Positions 23,591-37,404 of a stretch of 64,000 bases of DNA are shown piece by piece (position 1 is the first letter of the stretch; every line of letters begins with the position of its first letter). Source of the DNA: Todiramphus chloris collaris (Eukaryota > Chordata > Aves > Coraciiformes > Alcedinidae); NCBI GenBank assembly GCA_025345505.1, contig JANVCC010000270.1, positions 5,975,513-6,039,512 on the forward strand, read 5' to 3'. The translations under genes and the position numbers were made by a program. The notes under the pieces were generated by a model. It saw only the letters and a program-made list of their open reading frames with translations, was not told the origin of the DNA and made no database searches.

Positions 23591-26500
23591 AGAGTTTAGA
23601 GACAAAACCCCCTAAATTTAGATCCAAATGAAGTGGCAGAATGTCACTAGAAGTCTCAAGTCTGGAAGTGTCAAGCGTTGGACAGCAAACGTGTGCAGCA
23701 GGGTTTTATTTGCAGCAGCTACTACCACCGCTAGACGGCTGTGTTGTTTTAAAATACACTGCCTATGAAGATGAGTGCTTAGGAGTTTGGGTTAATGTAG
23801 AAAATTTGGTTTTGCAAGGGAAGTGTAATTCAAAGTCAAGGGCAGGTGGGGGGAAACTATTCAGCATCAGTCTAAAAAAAAATCAGTTTTCTTGAGAGGA
23901 GATGCAATGGAAGGTACATTCAAGTGCTGAGTGCCTCTGTCAAGAGCAGACTTTCCAGGGTGCTTGGCTCCCAGTGGGACAGCCAACTGGGGGCTGAATT
24001 TCCAGCGGTGCTGAGCTGTGGCTGCCACTTGTGTGAGTTACTGTGCTGGACTGGGTTAGGCCACATGGGGTGAGTTTCTCTGCTCTATTCCTGCCTCCTG
24101 TGCCTGTGAGGAAAATGTGGACCAAAGTGTCTTTTGGTAAGTCTTGCGTGCCTGTGCTTTCTGTTCTTATAGGTGAGGTCGTTAAAGATGCTCCATGTGC
24201 CAAGTTCTCCTTTGTCTTGGTGCCCACATGGACATGGTAGTGTCTGAAAACTTGAGCTCTACTGTGAACGCTGAGGGGCATGAGGGTAACATTAGCAACT
24301 GTTCTCAAAATGCCCTGGAGTCTTAATGTTTTATCTGCCTGATCACTATCCCAGAAGTCATTATACTTCTTCCTTTCAGCTCTTGATAAACTGGATGGCT
24401 TTTATAAAGCAGTCATTGTAAGTTTATAATGCAATTACTCTGTGGTTGGTTGGTCTCTCGTACATCTTTATGTATAATCCGAATGTTAACAGCATAGCAG
24501 AGTGAAGGTGGTACACAAATACACTGTAATCAATGGTAACAGAGTTTCAAAAGGCATTATTTTGATGATACAGCTAAAGATGGGGAGGATGACACCGTGA
24601 TATTGCCATTGCCCACGTATGTTGGCAGTGTCTGCCAGCGGCTGTTATCAGGCAGGAACAGCATTGTCTGGAGGATGCTGCACTAACCTCTGTGCAAAGG
24701 CATCTTATACTTCAAGGACTTCCTTGTTTTTGTTGTCTAAAACAGTGTAATCACACTGTATTTGTTATGTAATTAGCCACTCTATCAAGTGCCAATTGCC
24801 GGGCTGTCATTGATTGTTAATCTATATTTCTTGTTTAGAAAACACTGCTGGATTTTAACAATGAAAGTCTTTCTCCAAACAGTTACTTCCCTGAGACTGG
24901 TGAGGATTAGGTGAACACCATCTCAGCTTTTTCAATCAACTATATATTTACTTGCAAGAGAACCTGTATCCAATTGCAACCCAAAGACAGCACCTGTATT
25001 CCTACGAGGCTCTTTGGAACTTTTAATCTCTATTTTGAAGGAAATCCTTCAAATTGAGCAGAGCATACCCTGATTGTTCCCATGATTTATAGCTGTTATG
25101 ACAGAATAAATGTGTTGAATCTGCCCAAGGTGTTTGAATAGAGCCATGAGGGGAATGTTACCTTCCTTTTAGCCAGTCTAGTAAAAAAATTGGTTCTGCC
25201 CTTGACCCTGATGCACTTTCTGAGGGCATAAGATGGGTGGGTTTACAGGCAGGTACCCTCAAGAGAACAAAACACAATCTGTTATTTCTGAATTAAAGAA
25301 TTGTTGAAGTTCTGTGGTGACATTGTCCATCTTAATTAATTGATGATGTTCAAAAGTAAATAGGCAACAATCATATGCAGCCTTGTTCCACTCTTGTGGA
25401 CAACAAGAGAGTCAGAAGAGTAACTGGGTGCTCTTTGATGTATAAACCAGCCAGCTTGCCATGCTAATATTGTCCTTTTGACGTTCTCCTCAGACTTGCA
25501 TTTTCATTGCTGTAATCAACACTGTGGCTATTGTAGTAGAGGCAGTTTCGTTAGTTAATGACTGGAATCTGAGAGAAAATAAGGTATTGTGATAAAAGGG
25601 TTCAAAACTAATGCAGTGCCAATGCAGACTAGAAATGAGGACCATTAACTGTAGGGTAACTAATTGTTTGAACTTTTTGCCTGGGAGTTTGCTAGATTCT
25701 TCTCCGTTCTATTTCTTAATCAAGATAGGTGGTCTTTTCGGAACATGCCTCAGTCCACAAGAAATAATAGTCAGGAATTGTCTGAAATCATATAGGCTGA
25801 ATTAGGTGACAGATGAGAAGGAACTTTTGTGCTTTTCAATATTCCCTTAGAACAGAGTAACACCTCTTGCTACCCACTGGGCAGTAGTGTAGCTCCATTG
25901 GGGTCAATGGCAAAATCTAACATCAGTGGAGTTTACACCTCACCCCTGACTCAGCAGTAAGTGCTTCCTCTCTTTGGTGGCTCTGTGGAATAAAACCTGA
26001 GGCTCTTTTGGGCTGAGCCTTAATTGTATGGGCGGAGGTGATAAAAGTGCTTTGGCTGTTGTAGCAATGGCATCCGAATGCAATTTCAGTGCAGTTATCT
26101 GGAAGAATAGCCTTGTAGCACTTCTCAGTCTTAGATTCCCCCAAGCCTTAAGCCAGGGATATATTTAAATGCCTCCAGTACTGTACAGAGGCAGATTACC
26201 AGAAAGCATTTAGAATTACTATACAGAGATAAAGTGGTGTGAGAAGGTTTTCCAGACTTCCTTTGGCAGAGAGGTTAGGTAGTTTCTTCAGGTCTTTTGT
26301 GGTATGCACAGCAGAGTTTTGGTAGCTGCTGAGAGAGTTTGTTTTTTTTGTGGTTTGTTTTGTTTTAATTAAGCACATGCTAGATAATAAATTAGCATTT
26401 CAAAATAAGACTATTTTGTTTCTTCGTGATAAATCACAGAGGAGGAATTGCCTCAGCAAAAAACCCGATTAAAACCTGCTGCCAGGTTGGCTCAAGGGCT

Positions 26501-27847
26501 TCCTGAATGCATGATTAACACTCTTGTGCCCTTTGACTTCCAATTAATAGGTATTTAATCTATTACTCTATTTAAACCCAGCTTCAGGAGTGCACTATAA
26601 TGAGGTTTAGTCACATGTGTTGCCTCTGGGTTAATAAGGGAATTAGAAGCTCAACTTCTCTCCTGGTAAAGTCAATATGGAAGGGCTGCAGTCCTGTGAA
26701 GTGGTGAGTGAGAGACAGTGGGTGCTAGATCTGTCCCTGCTTCAGTGTGTGTAATGGATTAATTAGTTTCTCAAGCCTTGGCTTGCATTGCATGTTGCAA
26801 AACTAAAGTTCCCTTTAAGAGCAAGCTTTGTCCCTACAAGTGCTGGATGGAAGGAAGCTCAGCTACTACTTGTGTGAGTTGGCTGTTGTTTCATGTGCTT
26901 CTCCACTGAGTTTGTGGAGAGATAATGATTGCTTTGTAACTTGACCAGCATATACTATGCTTAATTCTGAATAAATATTTCTTCAGAAATGCCAGAGGAG
27001 AGAGCTGGGCCTTGCCAGCATCTTTAATGTTTACTGCTGCCTCCATCTGCTGCTGCTGTGTTTTCCTCTCTCGAGATCCAGTTTGTTTTGACTCTTATTC
27101 CCCTTGTATGTTAATTCCATTCATGCTGTGCTCTTATTCATGAGAAAGAAGTTGATATTTCAGGCCAACAAGGAGCTTGCTCTTTGTTATGGGTATCCGT
27201 TTGCTTTAGTAATGAGTGGGCATTCTTCTATTATACTTTTTTTGTGTGCCTCTGGGATTCTGATCTTGGAAGCTCTGAGGTAAATTAGGGATCAACTGAA
27301 CTGAAAAGCATTAGTGCCAAGACAGATTGGATTTTGCTTTTGGTTACTGTTTAATTGGACCAGATATTTTATAGACTTCTGGTGTTTTCTGTTTCTAGAA
27401 CATGTTACCTGTTGGTTTGTATCTTTTGCTTAACAGGCCTTAATTGCATTTTGCAAGAGATACTGAGTGCTGTGCTCTGTAAATGTGTGTGTGTGGGGAA
27501 GAACCTGTTGTTCTTGGCTTTTGGTCTGATGACTGTTTTGATGGCTTCCTTTATTTAGGGCATGTTTTTGAGGTAGTGGGTTCTCATACCCACTGTTCTT
27601 TCATCTGAGAACATCCTGAACCTGGGGTGGCACTGAGGTAATCGATGTACTTCCCAAGAAGGAATTTGTCTTGCCAACAATACGTTGTGGAGTATGGCTT
27701 CAGAAAAAGGTGGCAAGCCAGCAACTGGCTGTTGGACAGCTATGGGATTGTGATGTTTCACAACACTGGAACACAGCCAACAGAACACACCTACCTGTAG
27801 TTTAAGAAAGTCTTCAGCACAAGGTGTTGATGCTATGTAGTGTATAT
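23591..27847. other. Intergenic, possible conserved non-coding DNA
   Basis: No gene supported. Three AT-rich but complex segments, 24,690-24,910, 25,280-25,560 and 26,370-26,650, are rich in TAATTA-like and other transcription-factor-type words and free of recognisable repeats. They are candidates for conserved non-coding elements, to be judged by alignment. Confidence 0.35.
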
Positions 27848-28243
27848 AATAATAAGGATCTGGGGCTGTTTAGCCTTGAGAAGAGAAGGCTAAGGGGAGA
27901 CCTTATTGCCCTCTACAGCTACCTGAAGGGAAGGTGTAGCAAGGTGGGAGTTGGTCTGTTCTTCCTGGTGACAAGGAACAGAAGAAAAGGAAATGGCCTG
28001 AAGTTGACCCAGGGGAGGTTCAGGCTGGATCTCTGGAAGCATTTATTTCCAGAGAGGGTTGTCAGGCATTGGAATGGGCTGCCCAGGGAGGTGGTGGAGT
28101 CACCATCCCTGGAGGGGTTTAAGAGGCAGTTGGATGGTGTGTTTAGGGCCATGGTTTAGTGGTTTTTGATAGGAGTGGCTTATGATAGGAATAAGGTTGG
28201 ACTTGATGATCTTGAAGGTCTCTTCCATATGAAACTATTCTGA
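27848..28243 (+). mobile_element. CR1 LINE 3' fragment
   Basis: The plus-strand frame at 27,824-28,159 encodes the end of CR1 ORF2 with [20 protein letters not shown] and later [18 protein letters not shown], closing in a stop. It is followed by the CR1 3' UTR with ggttggacttgatgatcttg and a single tail word attctga at 28,237-28,243. The frame is largely intact, so the copy is not very old. The 5' end is truncated. Confidence 0.95.
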
Positions 28244-31200
28244 GCTATCTTGTCTGGAGTACCTGTCCAAAAAGCCTATGCCAGGGAAAGACCAAAATGA
28301 TGCAGAGAAAATGCTTTTAGTAAGAGACCCACCTACAATTGGGTAAAGTATGGCAATAGAGATAGCTACCTAAATAGGTCACTCCTTGTTCTTGTTCCAG
28401 CTGGCTACCCCAAGTAGTCTAAACCATGTCAGTAAGTTTCCCAGCTACTTGTAGAAGCCGTTGCCTCCTATCAAACAGAATAGTATTTTGCTCACTGTTG
28501 GAACATCAAGGACCTTTCAAGGAAGGGCTGGTGGTTGGCAGTGCTGTTTGGCTGGTGGGGCTCATAGCAAGCAATGTACTGCTGCGATCGTGTGAGGGAG
28601 GAGGCCTGATCAGATTGTCTTCTTGCTGTGTCCTCTGGCGTAAGGTGCTATATTTGGGAACTGCCTTTCCTATCTGCTGACTCATCCATGACAAAAATAA
28701 AAAGAATGTTAAGCTTTTTTTAGACCAAGGAAACTGTTATAATTTTTATAGTAGTTGGCATCTCTTAGAAACGGAAGCAATTGTCTCTGCAGTTCCCAGT
28801 CCTTCTATAAGGTACATGTCTATCAGAAAATAAAATGGGCCAAGTCCTTTATTGTGTTCTTGGGGGCAACTTGCCTCTGTAGGGCTACATGCATATCTGT
28901 CCCCAGTTTTCCATGCCATCCATGCTGCACATGAGAAGCATGCCCTGTGACCATGTCCTTGCCATTCTCTGCATGACGAGGGCCAAAAATGGGGTCAGGC
29001 AGCCTTACACCAAGCAGTGTCATGAGGCAGTGCTCATACCTGTGCCCTGGCTGGGTCACTAGAATAGGGATGGCCGTGAGGGGTGGTAATGAAACTCCAG
29101 GTTCACACTCCAGAGTAATTTGTTCAGTGACCTCCTGCTTCTGCTGCTCCCACGTTCACACCCAGATCTTCTCTCTGAATCTGAAGGAACTCGACTTTCA
29201 ACTCTGAGCCTAGGAGAGCTTATAACTCTCCATCTGTGACTGGAGAAAACTGCCCTCCTGGTCAGGGTGTACTGAAAGAAGCCTTGGAAGGCTCCAGTCC
29301 CATTTTGTGTTTGAAGTATTGGTTGTACGTAGCTAGAGGATGATTTGTCACTTGAGGTCTTTGCGTGTTCAAGTTCTTTACCAATAGTACGGAGGGGGTC
29401 ACCTTTCCCCCCTTAAGATGCTTGCAAAAGGTTGCTGGTCTGACTCAGCAGAGCTGAGCATGACTCACTATGTAAATTAATAAAATAATTAACTCCTTAA
29501 TTGACTCACTTTTCAAGAGCCTCCATTTTCATATGTTCTTCCATGTCACACATGCTTGTGCAGTTCGTTCCTAATCGAGAAATAAATTGCCTAATTGCAG
29601 CAAGATTCTGCCAGAATCCTGGAAGTACCGATGTTGTAAATGATCTGCTCCAGGCTTCTGTGGTGTTCTAATTGTGTTTCAAAAACTAACTGGATTATGG
29701 CAGACATGTCTTCCGTTTAGGCATTAACACCTTCCTCAGGTGGTAAGGTTCACAGCACTTCTCAGGGCTTCCTTCTGTCTTTGGTCTCTGTTCTTAGATT
29801 CTGCACTCTTGAATTTTCAGGGATATGGGCAAGTAGATTTACAGGCATACCCATTTATCAATCTTAGTGACGTGCAATAAATGTGGGGTTCTTCTGAAAA
29901 TGCATATACTGGGTCGTGTTATGTTGGTTTTTTTTCTCCTCTAGACACATGAGGGGGGAATATATTAACGCTGTGGACTAGTGCCCCTCCTGTTTGTGTT
30001 TTGTGGTGTTTGGATGTTACTATGGATCTCACCTGGGCAAACAGGGAAGCTCCTGTTTGCAGTAGTTCAGGAGATACCTGCTGGAGAATCATGGAGTGTT
30101 TGTACATCAGGAGAAACGTGTAGCCATGGTCACTTAGGACCTAGCTTTAGAGCCATGAAGCAGATGCCAGTGAGCCTTGGAAAGAATGTGGTAGCTTGAT
30201 ATGAACACGGACACTGAGCCAGATACCCAGGGTGAAGTCTGGCTTGAGCACATCTGTGTGGTCACATCTTGGGACTGCAACGGGCCATCTGCCATTGAAT
30301 TCTGCGCAGTGGTTTTTCAAAAGGCTAAATCAAGTTCAAACTGGCATCTGTTCACTCTGAGATGGTCAAAGGTTCAGCCAAAGCAGATCTGGTACCATCA
30401 AGAGCTGCAACATAAGGACTATTAGATTATGGATGTCATCTTGGAGAACAGGGAAAGGGTAAGTGTGAGGCCTGACTTTTAAAATGATTGAAGAAAGCCA
30501 AAGGGGAAATAGAGGACCTGGAAGAGAGCTAATGGAGACTACAAACAACTAATCATCAGTATGATGATTAGTTACATGGGGGAGATGCCATTCCAGAGCT
30601 TCTGAACAGGATGGTTGTGTACGAAGTGACATTCCTTTAGTCAATGTTGGGGCATAGCTGAATTCTTGTGTTTAGTCCTGAAACAGCCAAAAAAGTGTGT
30701 AGTAAAATTAAAGCTTTCAGAAATGTGCCCTTCAAAGGAAGAGCATAGGAATTGTGCTCTGCTTAAAAAAAGTAACAGAAGTTGGGACGTAAGATTCCAA
30801 GACCCCTACAAAAATGGGGATAATCAGCTGCCCACTAACACTGCTGAGAACAAGACATTACTGCACAGCAAGAGTTTGTCTTGAATAACAGGGATTTTTT
30901 TTTTTTTTTTAACCATGAATTCAGCTATGGAGTTAAATATAGTTGTTCTGAAAACGGGTATTAGACCACCTCTGTCAGGTTTTAGTCTATAATTAGTCCT
31001 GTCCCACGTTTTTTAATTTTTTTTTTTTAATGATTAACTGCCATAGGACCCAATGAGAGAAAGACATGCTGGAAAATCCCCTGAATTACGTGCTGAGGTG
31101 CTGATTTGTGGAAGCCCTTATATGATAATGGGATTTAAATACTTAATTTGAAGAGACAAGCTGTAAAAATGAAGTGCAGATGTAGTTTTCCTCAACACGG

Positions 31201-31280
31201 GAAATGTAAGGCACTGCTTTTTGTGGGCATGCAGGTGTTCTACAGCTGGGATGCCTTTGGAGTAAAAGATGCCAAAAGCC
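28244..31280. other. Intergenic, no gene seen
   Basis: No coding gene is supported. The segment 29,445-29,640 is AT-rich and complex, with words such as taattaactccttaattgac and tgcctaattgcagc, and may be a conserved non-coding element. A poly-T run lies at about 30,895-30,910 and a T-rich run at about 31,010-31,030. Confidence 0.35.
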
Positions 31281-31639
31281 AAGGAGTGTCGCTGTTTATC
31301 CCAGGAGCGAAGAGACACAGCAACACAAAATCAATGAAGAGAGCCAGGAGAGGAAGATGATGACACTTTATTAATTTCTATCCCCTAGCCCCATAGGGTG
31401 ATTGGTCAGTGATCACCCATCTCCTAGGGGGACTGGCTAAAGTCCTACAACACCTACTTCAAAATATTTTTCCAATGTACCATAAACAGAACTTAGCAAA
31501 ACAACAGGTGTTAGTCCAGCTTACAAAAACCATCCTACTGTTTCTCATGACACTGGTGAGAAAGGCAGGACTCTCACCGAATATTGCGAGAACCTGAGAA
31601 AATCCCTCTGCCAGCAGCTTTTCAGCATCCACAAAGGAG
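31281..31639 (-). mobile_element. Solo LTR, family B, with 6-bp target duplication
   Basis: The LTR is 31,287-31,633 (347 bp), minus strand, with ends TGTGGATGC...AGCGACA. It is flanked on both sides by the same six bases AAGGAG (31,281-31,286 and 31,634-31,639). On the LTR's own strand an AATAAA poly(A) signal lies at 31,372-31,367. A 6-bp duplication is usual for class II (ERVK-like) endogenous retroviruses. There is no internal retroviral sequence, so this is a solo LTR left by recombination. The 85-codon minus-strand frame at 31,459-31,716 is LTR sequence, not a gene. Confidence 0.93.
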
Positions 31640-33697
31640 TGAATGTTGTTGATAGTAGATGCTATGGGTACTTCAGGATAGGATGTTGTTCCAAAGGTCA
31701 TGGAAATAGTAGTCATAGCTTAGTCTAGACTGCTGTGGGACTGGGTTTAAGCTTTCTCATACAGCACTATACTCTCTGTAGCATGCTGTCTGCATCCCTG
31801 CCAGTTGTGAGCACTGTTCAACTGCACTCAAAGAAGCATGCACGTCCTCCATCAAAGTCATTTCTGCTGGTAGCCTCTGTGTTCTTGGTGATTAATCACT
31901 TAAGTGTACCTGAGTCAGCCTCAACCCCTGACTGTTTCTATCAAATATGCTTTTAATGGAAAAGGTGTTAACAGGAAAGGGCAGAAACAGGAAAGGTGTT
32001 CACTTGGAATTCTGTATTCTGAAAGTCAAAGGGGCATGTGCTCCTGCTGTGTTCACTGGAAAGAAAATTAGGTAAGTAACTGAAATCAATTATCCATGTG
32101 ATAGGTGCTCCTCAGGTTCAAGGTTAAGTGGACAACTTTCTTAATATTAAATACATGCAGCCTAAACGTGATGAAGGGGCAGGTTGCAGGCTGCACACAC
32201 ATATCAGGAACTTGTACTTGCTTTACATAAACTAATACATAAAGCCCAAGTCCAGATGGTCCCCAAAGTGCTATCTAGTTTGTGTTTGCCTTTAGATTTA
32301 GATAAACTATATTATTTTATTATACTGAATTTCCAGCTCCTTTTGAGAAGGCGTATTGAGGAGTCCTCCATAACCACTGAGTCTCATTCCAAGGGCTCTG
32401 TTCTTACAGAAGCCCAGAGAACAGTAAATTTAAAATCTTGTTGAGATATCTAAATGATTAGGATAATTTTCAATTCCATTGCTAGTTTTGAAAAATATAA
32501 TCATGAGGTGTTTTCCCTCAAGCCCTGTGATGACATTCTCGATTTTTTTCTTTATTTGCTGCTTTCTGTTCTTGGAGATGGTAGCATACAGACTTCATTT
32601 CTTTCTTGATGTTCCTGCTTTGTGACTTAGTGAAAATTTCCCTCATCTGCCTGTCTGGGTTTCATTACTCAAAATCCTAAGAGACAAGTTTCTTAGCAAA
32701 ACATGAAGGTGAGATATATTCTTGAAACTGTACTTGGATATCAACTCCCCTTTATACAGAAAGACCACATTCTTTTGAGTCTTTAGGCTACAGCAGGCAA
32801 ATTGCTGGAGTAAGATCAAGCGATGTGAAAAGGTTTAGGCCCATTACTCATTCAGTAGTTACTGAAGTGCTAGAAACTACAGGCATGCTACTTTTTCCAG
32901 TTCACTTGACATTACTGATTCTACAGCTATTTCTAGGATGGTGGTGCCTACCTCATTGAGCTTTTGGAGGAAACCAGTGTGATTTCTGTTAAGCTTGCAA
33001 GTTGAGGAGGTGGTATGGTTAGGACCCCTGTGCTTGAGCTCTGCCTGCCTTCCTCCAACAGTTGTAGTAACAGTGACTAAACTAGAAGTTGTATTTAGTC
33101 CTCCTCAGTCAGTCGGAGGGCATTAGGAATGACTAGGAGGAAAAATACCCACAAATTGCTGACCAAGCACAATAGTCCTGTGATCTTACAGGAGCTTTAA
33201 GGCTGAATGACTCTGTCACAGGAGTAATAATGCAAGTGTAACTACTGTTCTGCTATTGCAGTCCTCTCTGTCAGTTCACTTTCATACAAAACTCTGCTTG
33301 GAAGGGAGCAGAGAGCACGTTTCTGAGATGGTGTGTTTCATCATTTTTCACAGCCAAATTAAAAGTTATATGTGCTGCAAAAAACCCCAAAAACATAGAG
33401 AGAGAGAGTGAGTTGCTGTTTTGAAGTGAGACAAAATGCTGTGGTTTGGCTAAGTGATGGCACCTCGCTTTTGTAATTGAAAGTTCCCTGATTCCTGCTG
33501 CAGTCTGAGCTGGGACTTGCTGCTTCTCACAACACCTCTTTAGATCCAGTGGTCCCCAACCTTGCGTGCTCATTCAGTTCTGCCTGTGGACTTTCTTCTT
33601 GTCCCTGTGAACCCGAGGTCAGGGCCCTGATGTGACCAAGTGCAGTTCAGAAGCTGACTCTGCTACCCTAGCTTAAGACCAGCTATTGGAGAATAGA
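31640..33697. other. Intergenic, no gene seen
   Basis: Nothing beyond short chance frames. A short AG repeat near 33,397-33,410 and an A6C4A5 tract at 33,379-33,393 are present. Confidence 0.4.
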
Positions 33698-34087
33698 TCA
33701 TATGAGGATCGTTTGAAGGAGCTGGGTCTGTTCAGTTTGAGGAAGAGGAGGCTGAGGGGAGACCTCATCACTCTCTACAACTCCCTGAAAGGACATTGTA
33801 GAGAGGCTGGTGCTGGGCTCTTCTCTCAGGTAATAAGTGACAGAATGAGAGGGAACGGCCTAAAGCTGAAACAAGGGAGGTTTAGACTGTTCACTAGGAA
33901 AAAATTCTTCACGGAAAGAGTGGTGAAATATTGGAATGGGCTGCCCAGGGAGGGGGTTGAGCCATCCCTGGAAGTGTTTAAGCATCGCTTAGATGTGGTG
34001 TTGGGGGAGATGGTCTAGGGGTGAACTTGTAGAGTAGGTTGGACACCAAGGGTCTTTTCCAACCTAAATGATTCTGTGATTCTGTGG
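33698..34087 (+). mobile_element. CR1 LINE 3' fragment with duplicated 8-bp tail
   Basis: The plus-strand frame 33,686-34,018 retains the ORF2 end ([34 protein letters not shown]) to a stop. It is followed by the 3' UTR with gtaggttggacacc and the tail attctgtg repeated twice at 34,070-34,087, the CR1 3' terminus. The copy is 5'-truncated. Confidence 0.95.
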
Positions 34088-35125
34088 CAGGCTGAGCCTC
34101 TTAACACTATATGTGAGAGAAGGAACAGGCAACTTGGGCAGTTCAGAGCAGGACTTGGAAGGAAGTTAATTTGGGATGGTGGTGTTGCCATTTGTCATAT
34201 GGATATAATTATATAGATGTAGGTAGACCCATCCAGCTCTGTGAGGATGCTCTGACAGGGAAGTGTTGGCTTAGGTGTCTGTGTGCACATACACAGCTGC
34301 TAAACTGCTGTGCTGCACCACTTTAAATTTGTACCTGGAGAACACATTTGATTTTGCACATTGTGGGGAGCCGAAAATAAAGCCTCGTAAGTATCAATGA
34401 TATTCTCAATTGTGATAATTATCTCCTTGTTCTGTTAAGGAGTCCTCCATACAGAAACCCTAAAATACAGCCATTAACAAGTCTCCAAGTTAGCAAATTT
34501 TGTGTGAGTCTTGGTGCATTTACAGGCTTATAGCCTGTAAACTGTCGGATTTGGAAAAAAGCAGCCTTTTTACAGGTGACCAAGCATTGAAAGTAAGTGG
34601 AAAGCATTCAGATGAAAATATGTAACCTAAAGACAAGGGTTGTTAAACATTGGCTGAGGATTTGGTCTTGATTGTTAAATAAGGATGTGAACCTCTGCTC
34701 TGGGGCATAAAGAATCTTTAATTGTTAAAAGAGGAAAAACTGAGTAGTTGAGCCTCACAGAGCAGTGAGGCATGGACCTTGTTGTGCCTTCCTCTAAAGT
34801 GCATGTAGATCTGGACTTGATTCCTGTGGAGGTCTAGAGGGACCTCTTCTCTGCTGCACACTGAGAGTTGCTCTATCCCTGTGTGGAAACCCCTAACAGC
34901 GCGCATCTCTGTGTTCTGTTGCATTCAACATCTCCCAGTCTAAATATAGTTTGATTGCTTTCCAAATAAGCCCAGGTCTGCTGCTCATTCTGATTCACCA
35001 TTGCAAACGTCATCATTTGATGTTCTCAGTAAACAGACATTCTGGGAGGCAACTGGTGATTATTTCAAAAGAAATTGCTGCAGGATTCCAGGATATCATC
35101 ATTAATTCTTTGGGATATGATCATG

Positions 35126-35161
<36 letters not shown>

Positions 35162-37404
35162 TCCCCTCCCAATATCATAACAAAATTTACTTAAAAAGAA
35201 ATCAACCCAACCCCCATGTCCCAAAGCCATATCCCTAATTTTAAACATTCAGTTCTTCAAAACTGTCCACTGTAAACCAGTCTGAGTGTTTCTTTCAGCA
35301 CGGGGCAGACCGTGTGTCGTACAGCTTTATTACAATAGCATCTCTGACAGCAGGGTGACTCAGGTATTATTTGAGGGCTAATGTGAAGGCATCTATTTAG
35401 TAGGATTTATAGTCCTAACGCCTTTCAACTTTAAGGTGCATCCATATGCTTATGAATGTGAAGAGGCCAGACACGGTGGTTCACAGATGCTCTGGCTATC
35501 GCAGTGTGTCAAGAATGTGCAAGAGAGTGCAAGTGCTGTTATGCTTTTTTTGCTTCTGTGGCATATCTTATTATATTTGTGATAAATGATGGTAGGTTTC
35601 CATGGTTAGGGAGCTGTTCATGGCCACTGTCTAGCCTGCTGCTATTTCTATGGATGTTACCATGGGCACTGATGGAAGGAAATTCATATCGAATGGGAAA
35701 CAATCATGGAAGAAAAAAAGAAAGGCAGGAGAGAGAGTGATAATTGTGTTAGGGGTCAGGATGGTCTTGTAACTGTGGAAGAGCTGTGAGGCTGTAATGG
35801 TGTTATATGGTACAGAAAGATTCAGTGTATATATGTTACAACTCTGAAGGGTGGGAGGAAATAAAGCTCCCAGCCCAAGAGCACAGCTATGGCTGTCATC
35901 ATCATCTAAGGAGCTGTGACTCCTCAGCTCACAGTGCTAGAATAAAAAAACCCAGTCATTCTCCATAGACAGAACAGATTGTGTGTCCCTCATTCACTCC
36001 TTTAGAAGCATGCTGCCCAGATGTATGATCGCATTTGTGTGCAGTGTGGAGCACATCATCTTGGAAGCACTATAACACCCCGACACGTTCACTGATGTGA
36101 GCAGCTGTCTTGGCCTAGATGAGGACAGCACATCTGAGGATGATGATGGGGAAAAAAACCCGTACAACTCCCCCAACCCCACCCCCTCAAACCTTAAAAG
36201 CATCAAGCTTCTTGCATGTTTCTTTTATCCTGGTGCTTCTGTGCAGTGGTGATTTCCCAATATAATTTAAACCCCACGTAGTTCTCTCGTACTTGGGATA
36301 TAAGATGTAGAAACCTTATGGCTGTGGACCTTGGTGATCCCCTTAGGCACAAATGATCCTCATGTGATTGGATATGTAGAGAGGATCAAGACCACTGAGT
36401 GGCATTTGTGACGTGCTCGTTTTCGAGAGCAGAATCTCCTGTTACCAAGTTTCAGTTCCAAACTGCCCCTGTCTTTCATTGTCAGCTTCTCTTCTGCCTT
36501 TCAGCTTTTCCAGTGCTGTAGTTTTTGTTTCCTGACTCGAAGGCAGATTGCCCTTTCACAGTGTGCCAGGCTACTGTTAATGTTTCCTTCTGGAGCACCT
36601 TTGAGTTGAGTTGCTGTGGTGCACATCCACCAGAGAATGCTGGAAGCACCTGCCAGCGTGGGAGGTGTAGGTGAGGAAAAGCTGGGATGAGATTCACAGG
36701 GTGTATATTGGGAGGATGTTGAGAAGTATGTTGTGTGGGGGAGAGGTGGCAGATGACAATCCTTCACCCTCCTTGTGCATTTTCATCCTCAACCACCTTT
36801 TGTTCACCACGAAGAAACTCGAGTGGTGTCCTGACTCTTGTTTCCTTTCTGAGCAGCTTCTAGAACTTGCTGTGTGAGCAGAGTGGGCCTTGTTCGATGT
36901 GTCTGCTTGAGGACTTGACCCCTGTTTCCTGGCTTCATGAAAGTTTGTGGGAAAAAATGATTAAATGGTTTGCAGTGGTCTAAAAAGTCATTTTGTAAGA
37001 GTAGGACTTGTCATCTTCCTGGCTCTTTCAGGATATGTAAAATATATTTCCCTAGGTGATCAGTGCTTCTTCCTCCCTAGAAAGGGAAGCACAGAAATGC
37101 CAAAGTAAGAAAATTAATTGTGTGTCTCTTTGAATATCGACAAGAATCGTGTGTACACGGAGAAAAGACTGTCTTTTTTTACTTTATATTCAGTAATCCC
37201 AGCCTTAAACTAGGTCTTAAGCATACCACACGCATGAGATTCCTCTCTTCCCCCTGCTCTCCTTCCTAAATCAAGCTTTCTTTTGTCTGTGGCAGGGACA
37301 AAAGCCGTTCATCATGTCAGTTATGCCCTACCTGATTCCTTCTGATACTTTGGTTCCTATGCAAATCCATGTAAGAATTTTTTATAATGATGTTTTACAT
37401 CCAT
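34088..37404. other. Intergenic, no gene seen
   Basis: No gene is supported. It holds the CA microsatellite listed separately and an A6C3 tract near 35,943-35,953. Confidence 0.4.
35127..35161 (+). repeat. (CA)n microsatellite
   Basis: A near-perfect run of about 16 CA units, with one T interruption at its left end. Confidence 0.95.

Noticed and set aside
31459..31716. Frame whose product shares a long segment with the frame at 38,014-38,280
   Set aside because: The likeness looked like a gene family, but both lie inside same-family solo LTRs with target duplications. It is repeat sequence, not protein coding.
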